A stretch of 58,209 bases of DNA, taken from assembly GCA_003163855.1 (NCBI GenBank), contig PLRJ01000058.1, positions 53,601-111,809 of the forward strand. Reading direction: 5' to 3'. Within the stretch, counting starts at the first letter, position 1. Every line of letters starts with the position of its first letter. The notes under the pieces were generated by a model, which did no database searches, was not told the DNA's origin, and was given only the letters and a program-made list of their open reading frames with translations. The position numbers were made by a program, and so were the translations under genes. The stretch comes from Bryobacterales bacterium (GTDB taxonomy: Bacteria; Acidobacteriota; Terriglobia; Bryobacterales; Bryobacteraceae). Below are positions 51,253 through 58,209 of the stretch, one piece after another.

Positions 51253-52664
51253 GGACGCAGCTCAAATTGCGGCTGTTCACTGCCCGCTAGCGCGTTTATC
51301 TCTTCGATATACGCGCGCGTATTCGTCTTCCGCTTCATGCCTTCTAAAGACATAAACCTCATCTTTCCAAAAATCGGACGTTCAGGCCATGGACGATCAT
51401 GCAGCCCGAAGCACCACAAGATATTCGTGTAGGTAGCCGGATCGCGCCCATCCAGCGCATAACGCCCATGCAGCCGAATCATCGTATTCGCCGCCTCCTG
51501 GTAGCCGCCCGACCATTCGATAATCTTCTTGCCCCAGTACATGCGGTAGTAACCGTGAATGGTTCCGCGCAGCATCATTTCCCGCTGCGTGGCATTCCAA
51601 AGCTCGTCATACGTCTCGCCGTTTTCCAGTTGCTTGGCCGTGTAATGCGGGTCGCGCTTGTCGGGCGCGTGCTTCTTCATGTTCAACTGGCACCATTCGG
51701 GGAGATTGCGCAGGTCGCCCGGATCTTCCACAAAGCGCGTGTAGTTGAATGCCAGTTCACGCCGCACAATCAACTCTTCCAGGAACTCGGCGGCAATCAA
51801 CTTATGCTGCTGCGCATAATGGGAAGCCGCCAGCGCTACTTCCAGTGACGATATCTGCCCGAAGTGCAGGTAAGGACTTAAGCCGGAGGTGGCGTGTTTC
51901 GAAGGTTCGTTGCGCCCCAGCGCATAGCCCTTCAGGTTTTCCGTTAGGAAGTGCTGCAGCCGTTCTTCCGCCGCTAGTCGTCCGCCCGGACGGCCTTCCA
52001 CTGCCGGCACCGAATGGTCAATCTCGCAGCCGGCCACCAGTTCGGCTATGTTCTTATTCGTCACCTCGACATGAACGTCGGACATTGGCCCTTTGAAGTG
52101 CTGCTTGACGCGCAACTCATCGGCCGGCTGTAAATATTTGCCGAGCACTTTATTGATCTTCGGACGAATCGTATAAGCGCCATACTGCCGCACCGGGACC
52201 ACGCTCATGGGAACGACGCAACTGGAATCGACAACGTAATACGCGACATCCAGCTTCGCTGGCACGCTGCGATTATGCTGGCGCGCGATAAAGGTTGGAT
52301 AATCGTCCGTGACTACCGCCGCCGCAGACTTCGCCAGTTGATAGAAAACGTCGTTGGCCGATTTGCGCGTCTTCCGCAAGTAAAAGACATACCCGATGCC
52401 GGCCTTCTTCAGACGCTTCGCGGTCTCCGGAACGCCCTGCAGAATGAAAGTATGTAACCGGTCGTTGGCGAACTCATAGGTGCAGGTAAGCCCCTCGTAA
52501 AACAGCACCGGAAGGCCGAGTTTGTTAGCGATTTCAACAGCGTAAAGCAGCGCATGATTGGAATCGACGCGCCGGTTCATCTGCGACCAGTACAAAACGT
52601 ATTGGCGTTCAGGCTGCTCCGGCGCGTCGTTCAGCTTCTGTATTCGTTCCGGCTCAACGGGCAT
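51249..52664 (-). CDS. phr: class II deoxyribodipyrimidine photolyase
   Basis: 471 aa, repairs cyclobutane pyrimidine dimers with light energy through FADH. The class II start is clear (YVLYWSQMNRRVDSNHALLYA), as are the FAD-domain segments SGLSPYLHFGQIS, ELIVRRELAFNYTRF, LWNATQREMMLRGTIHGYYR and the C-terminal WCFGLHDRPWPERPIFGKMR. ATG at 52664. It is the first gene of a group with the TIGR01777 epimerase and the CxxC protein; the TonB-dependent transporter gene upstream ends 40 bp before it on the same strand. Confidence 0.93.
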   Translation of the reverse strand: MPVEPERIQKLNDAPEQPERQYVLYWSQMNRRVDSNHALLYAVEIANKLGLPVLFYEGLTCTYEFANDRLHTFILQGVPETAKRLKKAGIGYVFYLRKTRKSANDVFYQLAKSAAAVVTDDYPTFIARQHNRSVPAKLDVAYYVVDSSCVVPMSVVPVRQYGAYTIRPKINKVLGKYLQPADELRVKQHFKGPMSDVHVEVTNKNIAELVAGCEIDHSVPAVEGRPGGRLAAEERLQHFLTENLKGYALGRNEPSKHATSGLSPYLHFGQISSLEVALAASHYAQQHKLIAAEFLEELIVRRELAFNYTRFVEDPGDLRNLPEWCQLNMKKHAPDKRDPHYTAKQLENGETYDELWNATQREMMLRGTIHGYYRMYWGKKIIEWSGGYQEAANTMIRLHGRYALDGRDPATYTNILWCFGLHDRPWPERPIFGKMRFMSLEGMKRKTNTRAYIEEINALAGSEQPQFELRP

Positions 52665-52704
52665 CAGCTATAAGATTACGCTTTGGCCCGTTTAGCCCTA
52701 CGAA

Positions 52705-55700
52705 TTAAAACGCCAGCTTCAAACTCAATTGCACATTCCGCGCAGGATAAGCCGCAGAAATAGTGCCGAAGTTCGAATTCGACTGCGTAGTGTTCAAGGT
52801 CGACCAGTTGACGACATTAAAGGCGTTGAAGAAATCCCCCTGAAACTTAAGGTCAAAGCGTTCTTTGAAGGCGAAATGCTTCGCCAGCGACAAATCGTAG
52901 CTCTGCAGATTCGGTCCGCGGATGATGCCCGTGCCGGACGTTCCGTAACTGCCGATTCCCGCCGGTGCAAACGCTGCCACGTTAAACCATTCAAAAGGTC
53001 CGGGATTGCTGACGTTGATGTTCCCGCCCACATAATTGGCGCGCCGCGTGCCGGTTGACGTTGACGCCGTCACGGTATAAGGAGCGCCCGTCTGCAGATG
53101 GATGACCCCGCTCAACTGCCAGCCGCCCGCCACTCCGCGGACAATCGGATTCTGGCCTTTTAGCGCCGCCAACTGCCAGACGAAAGTACCCGCGAAGGTA
53201 TGCGTACGATCAAACGTTACCGGACCGTAGTTGAAATGCCGGTTCTGGTAATCCTCCAGGTTGTCGCCTTCGCCACTGGAATCGCCCAGCGCCTTTGACC
53301 ACGTATAACCGCCGGTGAAGACAACCGCGCCTTCGCGCTTCGAAGCGTAAACCTGCAGCGCATTGTAGTTCGAGGTTGAATCGCTTAGATACTGCTGAAT
53401 GGTGCTGTATCCAAGGTAGGGAACAAACGCGTTGGTGGAAGCCGTCGGATTGGCCGCCACCTGCGCCAGGTTCGGGAAGTTGATATTCGGGTCGCGCAGT
53501 AAGTGACGCCCCATGTTCCCCACGTACGTCATCTCCAGAAACGTTCCCGCGCGGAACTGCTGCTGCACTCCGAAACTGTATTGATACACCGTGGTGTATT
53601 TCAAGTTTGGATCGATAGCGCTGATGCTGCCGATAGGAGACGTGCCTGGCGCGCCACCGCTGACGTTGGAAAGATTCCCGTTGTCGTATTCGGAGATCTG
53701 CAGAAACGGCGGCAGATTCACCTGCGAGAAGGTAACGTTGCCTTCCGGCCGGTCGTAATAGATGCCAAAGCCGCCGCGAATTACCGTGTTCTGGTAGGGG
53801 TTATAGGCGAAGCCGAAGCGCGGTGCAAACAGACCTTTCGAATCATACAGGCCGCGCGGGGCGCCCGTCGGTATCTGCTGGAAGAGGGGATTTGTGGTTG
53901 AGCCCGGCACGCGGCCCTGCTGGCTCTTCGGAACGCCATTGCCTGCCGTTATCAGCCCGTCATACGGGTTGCCCGAATTCGGAACAACGGTCCCCTTCAG
54001 CGTCACCTGCACTGCCTGCGCCGGATTGTAGAGCGCCGGCACAAAGTTGGCCATATTGTTCGCCTGTGTGTACATAGGCTCCATGTATTGGAAACGTACG
54101 CCCATCTCCACGCTGAACTTTGCGCTTACCTTCCAACTGTCCTGAATGAAAGCTTCGGGCTGGGTGAAGCGGAAGAAGCCAACCGGGTCGGCACTCGCCT
54201 CTGTGTAGCTCTTGAAGTTTCCTAACAAGGCATCTGCCAAAGCATTACCGGTGGAATTGGGATTGCCGCTGGCGTTGAAAGTCAGGTTGCCCGTGTAGTA
54301 CGGCCGCCCATTCTGATCCACGCGGTCGCGTATGACCACGGCGCCGCCTTTAATCAGGTGGCTGCCGATTGTCCATGAGACCGTATCCGTCACCTGAATA
54401 TCTGTGCTGGGCGACATCAGCGCGAAGTTCGGTCCCTGGAAGCCGGCGAAATTGGTAATTGTCGCCGCCGGGATGCCGTTGTGATATTCACCGCCGTTGT
54501 ACAGCGTCTGGAATTGGAAGCCGTAAGCGCTGCGCTGCCACTCGTTTCCATAAGGCGGAATGTGTTGCGAGGCCCAACTCGTGTTTAAGCGCAATTCGTT
54601 CACCACGTGCGGCGTAGGCAGCCACGTCTCCGCAATCAGGAAGCTTTCGCCAGGCCGCATGCGCAAAGTCGGAGTGGTGGGCAGGATGTTGCCATTCGCA
54701 AACGTTCCGAATGGATCGATCAACTGGTTGTAATCTTGAATCCAGCGTCCGTACAGACTGTTCTTCTCATTCAGGCTGTAGTCAATCCGGACCAGATCTT
54801 CGCGGAAGCTTAGCGGATTCGCCGGCGTCACGGTCAAATTGTTCGCAACCGCCGCATTCACAAATGTGGCCGCCTGCTGTGCCTGCAGCTTGTAAATATT
54901 GGCGATGGCTGCGCCGTCGGGCGTAATCAGCGAAGCAATGTTGTTGCCCGGAATGGGAATCTTGGTGGTGGTGGCCGTGCCAGGCTCATAAAGCACCGGC
55001 AAGCCGGCGAAATTGCCGTTCAACTCTGCCGTATCCGGCACCGTCAGGCGCGTCGGCGTCTGCTGTTGCGCCAGTTTCTTCCATTCTTCTCCGACGAAAA
55101 AGAACAGCTTGTTCTTCATAATCGGGCCGCCAAAGTCATAACCGAAATCATTAAAACGCAGTTCCGTCTTTTGCGCGGCAAAGAAGTTGCGCGCGTCTAA
55201 AGCATTGTTCCGGAAGTATTCGAAAACCGCGCCATGGTATGCGTTCGTCCCGTTCTTGGTGACGACGTTGAACGACGGACCGGACATGCGGCCGTACTCA
55301 GCCGATGGATTTGAAGTTTCCAGCTTCACCTCCTGCACAAACTCGGAACTCACATTGTTCATCAGGCTGCCGTTGCTGCCGGCCACAAGATTGAATGCTC
55401 CGTCTACCGTCAGGTTGCTGGTGTCCGAGCGGTTTCCATTGATGTTCTGGTTCGTCGCCGACAAACTCGTCGTAACACTGAACTGGTCCGGATTCGTAAC
55501 GACAGCGCCCGGCACCATGGTCATCAACTGAATATAATTGCGCCCGTTCAGCGCCAGGTTCGCCACCTGCTTGGTGTCGATAACACGCGCCAGTTCACCC
55601 GAAGTCGTGTTCAGCGTCTCGCCGGTGGCCGCCGTTACTTCCACCGTTTGCGTAAGATCGCCGATGACCAAATGAAAATCGACCGTTAACTTTGCGTCGG

Positions 55701-56004
55701 CAACAATCGAGATATTCGTTTTCTGCTGCCGCCGGAAGCCGGCTTGATTAATTTCCACAGAGTAATTGCCAATGGGCAATTCGTTCGCGCTATAAAAGCC
55801 GCTGTTGTCGGTGGTAACGTTTCGTGTTGCTTGTGTCCCAATATTCAGAATGGTGACGCTGGCGCCTGCAATGGAAGCTCCACCGGGGTCGGTGATGGTG
55901 CCCGAGATGCGTCCGAAACTGGTCTGGGAAAAAGCGGGAAGGGAAAAGATTAGAAACGCTAAGGCAGCCGAGGCCCTTCGCGCGTGTGAGCGCAGAAACA
56001 ACAT
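52705..56004 (-). CDS. Oar-like TonB-dependent outer-membrane transporter
   Basis: 1,099 aa. Signal peptide (about 1-26, LAFLIFSLPAFS), a carboxypeptidase-regulatory-like domain (about 28-110, GRISGTITDPGGASIAGASV and GFYSANELPIGNYSVEI), a plug domain (about 115-260, LALNGRNYIQLMTMVPG) and a beta-barrel that ends in Phe (VQLSLKLAF), the usual outer-membrane signal. This class is greatly expanded in Solibacter-type acidobacteria and is thought to import oligosaccharides or peptides; the substrate here cannot be named. No partner lipoprotein is adjacent. Confidence 0.92.
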   Translation of the reverse strand: MLFLRSHARRASAALAFLIFSLPAFSQTSFGRISGTITDPGGASIAGASVTILNIGTQATRNVTTDNSGFYSANELPIGNYSVEINQAGFRRQQKTNISIVADAKLTVDFHLVIGDLTQTVEVTAATGETLNTTSGELARVIDTKQVANLALNGRNYIQLMTMVPGAVVTNPDQFSVTTSLSATNQNINGNRSDTSNLTVDGAFNLVAGSNGSLMNNVSSEFVQEVKLETSNPSAEYGRMSGPSFNVVTKNGTNAYHGAVFEYFRNNALDARNFFAAQKTELRFNDFGYDFGGPIMKNKLFFFVGEEWKKLAQQQTPTRLTVPDTAELNGNFAGLPVLYEPGTATTTKIPIPGNNIASLITPDGAAIANIYKLQAQQAATFVNAAVANNLTVTPANPLSFREDLVRIDYSLNEKNSLYGRWIQDYNQLIDPFGTFANGNILPTTPTLRMRPGESFLIAETWLPTPHVVNELRLNTSWASQHIPPYGNEWQRSAYGFQFQTLYNGGEYHNGIPAATITNFAGFQGPNFALMSPSTDIQVTDTVSWTIGSHLIKGGAVVIRDRVDQNGRPYYTGNLTFNASGNPNSTGNALADALLGNFKSYTEASADPVGFFRFTQPEAFIQDSWKVSAKFSVEMGVRFQYMEPMYTQANNMANFVPALYNPAQAVQVTLKGTVVPNSGNPYDGLITAGNGVPKSQQGRVPGSTTNPLFQQIPTGAPRGLYDSKGLFAPRFGFAYNPYQNTVIRGGFGIYYDRPEGNVTFSQVNLPPFLQISEYDNGNLSNVSGGAPGTSPIGSISAIDPNLKYTTVYQYSFGVQQQFRAGTFLEMTYVGNMGRHLLRDPNINFPNLAQVAANPTASTNAFVPYLGYSTIQQYLSDSTSNYNALQVYASKREGAVVFTGGYTWSKALGDSSGEGDNLEDYQNRHFNYGPVTFDRTHTFAGTFVWQLAALKGQNPIVRGVAGGWQLSGVIHLQTGAPYTVTASTSTGTRRANYVGGNINVSNPGPFEWFNVAAFAPAGIGSYGTSGTGIIRGPNLQSYDLSLAKHFAFKERFDLKFQGDFFNAFNVVNWSTLNTTQSNSNFGTISAAYPARNVQLSLKLAF

Positions 56005-56131
56005 AGTTCAACTCCTAAAGCAATGGGCGCAAGGAAAGTTCCCCAACTAGACTGGCGGCGTTGCTGCCGCTTGCGCTTAACTAACTGCACGACATCATAT
56101 AACAAAGGGGTTGAAACGTTATATTCGGAAA

Positions 56132-57490
56132 CTACTCTTTCGGCACAATGCCCAGCGTCTTCATCTTGCGATACAGATTGCTGCGTTCCAGCCCAAGCAA
56201 CTCCGACGCGCGCGTAACGTTGCCGCCCGTCTCTTCCAGCTTGCGCAGAATGTAATCGCGTTCAGCCGCTTCCTTCACTTCGTGCAGGCTGCTGAATCCT
56301 TCCGACTTCGCATTGCCGGCGCGCCGTCCGTTGTCGAACCCCAGATGCCTGGCTTCAATGCGCCGTTGCGGATGCAGAATCACCAGCCGCTCCATCAAAT
56401 TGCGCAATTCGCGCACGTTGCCGGGCCAAGGGTAAAGCATCAGCGCCTCTAACGCATCGTCGCTTAGCTCTTTCGGCTTGCGGCCATAAGCCACCGAAAA
56501 CTCATGCAGAAAGTGATTCGCCAACTGCGGAATATCCTGCGCCCGATCCCGCAGCGGCGGCACGGTAAACGGAATCACGTTCAAACGGTAGAACAAATCC
56601 TCCCGAAAGTTGCCCCGCTCAATCTCTTTCTCCAGATTCTTATTGGTGGCCGCAATCACCCGCGCGTCCACCTGAATTGAGTGCGGCGCACCCACCGGTT
56701 CAAAGCGATGTTCATCCAGCGCGCGCAGCAGCTTGGCCTGTGTCTTCAGGCTCATGTCGCCCACTTCGTCCAGGAAGAACGTTCCGCCATGCGCCTTCTG
56801 CAGCTTGCCGATCTTGTAATCCACCGCGCCTTCATTCGTAATGCGCCGGTGGCCGAAGAGTTCAATTTCAATCTGATCTTCCGGAATCGCCGCGCAGTTC
56901 ACCTCTACAAATGGACCGTTCGCGCGCTGGCTGGCGCGGTGAATAGCACGCGCCACCAATTCTTTACCCGCTCCGCTTTCGCCATAAATCAGAACGCGCC
57001 CGTTGGTTCCCGCCATCAGTTTCAACTGCTGGCGCAACGCTTTCACCGCCACGCTGTCGCCGATAATCTCCGGCCAGTCGGTGTCCTCGCGCAGCCGTTC
57101 CAGTTCCAGATCCGTGCGCCGCTTCTGCACCGCGTTCTTCAACGCCACGCTGACTTTCTCAATCGTCAACGGCTTTTCGACAAAGTCGAATGCGCCCAGC
57201 TTGGTCGCTTTTACCGCGGTTTCAATGTTGCCGTGACCCGAAATCATAATCACCGCCGGCCGCGTGCCCGCTGGCAACTCTTGAATATGCGAAAGCGTCG
57301 TCAGCCCATCAATCCCGGGCAGCCAGATATCCAACAGCAGCGCCTCGTAGCTTTCGCGGCTCAGCGCCTCTAAACACGCTTCGCCCGAAGCCACAGCCGT
57401 GCAATCGTAATTCTCGTCTCCAAGAACGCCGCTAAGTGATTGCCGAATGTTGGCCTCATCGTCCACGATAAGGATCTTTGGTCCACGCAT
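56132..57490 (-). CDS. ntrX: NtrX-like response regulator with AAA+ domain and altered GAFTGA loop
   Basis: 452 aa. Receiver with Asp54 (LLLDIWLPGIDG) and Lys in FVEKPL; AAA+ domain with Walker A GESGAGKEL (170-178), Walker B GGTFFLDEVGD and arginine-finger region; Fis-type HTH at the C-terminus (NVTRASELLGLERSNLYRKM). In place of GAFTGA after ELFGH the sequence reads ITNEGA (residues 216-221), so contact with sigma-54 may be lost, as I recall for some alphaproteobacterial NtrX proteins. It follows the NtrY-like kinase by 17 bp, which supports the NtrX assignment, but the symbol is tentative. Confidence 0.85.
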   Translation of the reverse strand: MRGPKILIVDDEANIRQSLSGVLGDENYDCTAVASGEACLEALSRESYEALLLDIWLPGIDGLTTLSHIQELPAGTRPAVIMISGHGNIETAVKATKLGAFDFVEKPLTIEKVSVALKNAVQKRRTDLELERLREDTDWPEIIGDSVAVKALRQQLKLMAGTNGRVLIYGESGAGKELVARAIHRASQRANGPFVEVNCAAIPEDQIEIELFGHRRITNEGAVDYKIGKLQKAHGGTFFLDEVGDMSLKTQAKLLRALDEHRFEPVGAPHSIQVDARVIAATNKNLEKEIERGNFREDLFYRLNVIPFTVPPLRDRAQDIPQLANHFLHEFSVAYGRKPKELSDDALEALMLYPWPGNVRELRNLMERLVILHPQRRIEARHLGFDNGRRAGNAKSEGFSSLHEVKEAAERDYILRKLEETGGNVTRASELLGLERSNLYRKMKTLGIVPKE

Positions 57491-57507
57491 GAAAATGTAG
57501 GAAGTGC

Positions 57508-58209
57508 CTAGACCTTTAGAGTAGCGGCTGTCGCCACCGGCACTTCCAGCGTACTGCCCGCTGTTTCGCTTGTCGAAGCGGCATTCAACTCAACAATGAA
57601 GCGAGCGCCGCGCGGCTGATTGTCCTCCACTCGAACCCGTCCCTGATGGTCGTTGACAATATGGCTGACAATCGCCAGGCCCAACCCGGTACCGCGGCCT
57701 TTGGTGGAAAAGTACGGCAGGAAAAGCTTCTCTTTGTCGGCCGCCGAGACGCCGCTGCCCGTATCGGTGACGCGCAGTTCCACCGTATCGATGGACGGCT
57801 GGGAAGTGCTGATGATTAACTGGCGCACGGGGGAATCTGTCATCGCCTCGGCCGCATTGTCTATCAGGTTCACAATCACCCGCTTCATCTGTTCGCGGTC
57901 GGCCAGCACCGCCGGAATAGCAGGGTCAAGCGAGAGAGTAAAATCGATCGCGTCCAAGCGTCCTAAGAATACGGCGCGGGCGCTCTCCACAATCTCGTTC
58001 AAATCGGCTGGCGCAGGATCAGCCCGCGGAAAGCGTGAAAACTGCGTGAACTCATCCACCAGCGTTTTCACCGTCTGTACTTCCTGCTGAATGGTCTGGG
58101 TACACTCTTCCAGAATCGCGCGCGCCGACGGCTCCAAAGGCAGGCGCAAAAGTTGGCGCGCAATCCGGTCCGCACACAGCGAAATCGGCGTCAGCGGGTT
58201 CTTAATTTC
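57508..58209 (-). CDS. NtrY-like sensor histidine kinase, C-terminal part (runs off window)
   Basis: 233 codons are visible, open to the window edge. The first codons read EIKNPLTPISLCADRI, the H-box of a HisKA domain whose His lies just outside; the DHp helix and HATPase domain follow with N box (NLIDNAAEAM), G1 (DTGSGVS) and G2 (GRGTGLGLAI). The KNPLTPI phrase is typical of NtrY-type kinases. It should phosphorylate the NtrX-like regulator encoded 17 bp downstream. The sensor and membrane part is not in the window; an ATG at 58149 is internal and not the start. Confidence 0.88.
   Translation of the reverse strand, partial: EIKNPLTPISLCADRIARQLLRLPLEPSARAILEECTQTIQQEVQTVKTLVDEFTQFSRFPRADPAPADLNEIVESARAVFLGRLDAIDFTLSLDPAIPAVLADREQMKRVIVNLIDNAAEAMTDSPVRQLIISTSQPSIDTVELRVTDTGSGVSAADKEKLFLPYFSTKGRGTGLGLAIVSHIVNDHQGRVRVEDNQPRGARFIVELNAASTSETAGSTLEVPVATAATLKV

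Noticed and set aside
1-58209. tRNA, rRNA, CRISPR arrays and insertion sequences
   Set aside because: Reading both strands I found no T-loop/acceptor pattern, regular spaced repeats or transposase-like ORF; a tRNAscan-SE or CRISPR finder run would confirm.

Overview
The window reads as a chromosomal segment of an acidobacterium, most like the Solibacter/Bryobacter group. This is inferred from gene content, not from a database search. The indicators are a 1,099-residue Oar-like TonB-dependent transporter with an N-terminal carboxypeptidase-regulatory-like domain, a large S53 protease with tandem C-terminal beta-domains, a GldA/F/G-like ABC operon ending in a DUF4340 protein, a DUF5054 glycosidase-like protein, and a dicopper-monooxygenase/cytochrome c/TPR fusion. 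Coding density is high. Many genes start with TTG, and several neighbours overlap by four bases (ATGA). I saw no rRNA, tRNA, CRISPR array, prophage or intact insertion sequence.

Layout. 1-5332 (minus): an edge-truncated M1-like peptidase, xerC, trmFO and three uncharacterised genes. 5371-11160 (plus): an exported GMC oxidoreductase, then a 1,215-residue protein that looks like a 5'-nucleotidase with most metal ligands replaced, joined to a probable outer-membrane barrel. 11165-17641: a methylmalonyl-CoA mutase large chain without B12 domain, membrane proteins and a hybrid sensor kinase. 17779-20938 (minus): feoA-feoB-trxB behind a good promoter. 21075-24982: a MerR-type/TPR regulator, a MocA-like nucleotidyltransferase, two exported proteins and a CPBP protease. 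24983-28269 (minus): a sulfur-amino-acid PLP lyase behind a structured leader, then a DUF5054 protein. 28569-31214 (plus): dxr and rseP. 31211-34378 (minus): the S53 protease. 34538-42329 (plus): mscL with a zinc-ribbon tail, fabI, the Gld-like ABC operon, and the NAD-salvage pair pncB-pncA.

42395-49181 is the most rearranged part. A secreted cupin gene is followed about 3.2 kb later by a decayed copy of its own 3' end, and that remnant supplies the N-terminus of the dicopper/cytochrome gene. Between the copies lie a hydrolase-TPR gene, an unrecognised gene and a degenerate member of an acidobacterial repeat-protein family. lpxD follows, broken by three single-base insertions. 49191-58209 (minus) carries a FAH-family hydrolase, a small CxxC protein, a TIGR01777 epimerase, a class II photolyase, the TonB-dependent transporter and an NtrY/NtrX-like two-component pair whose regulator lacks a normal GAFTGA loop.

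The strongest leads are the nucleotidase-like/barrel fusion, the cupin-flanked segment with its dicopper/cytochrome gene, the structured leader upstream of the PLP lyase, and the triple frameshift in lpxD.
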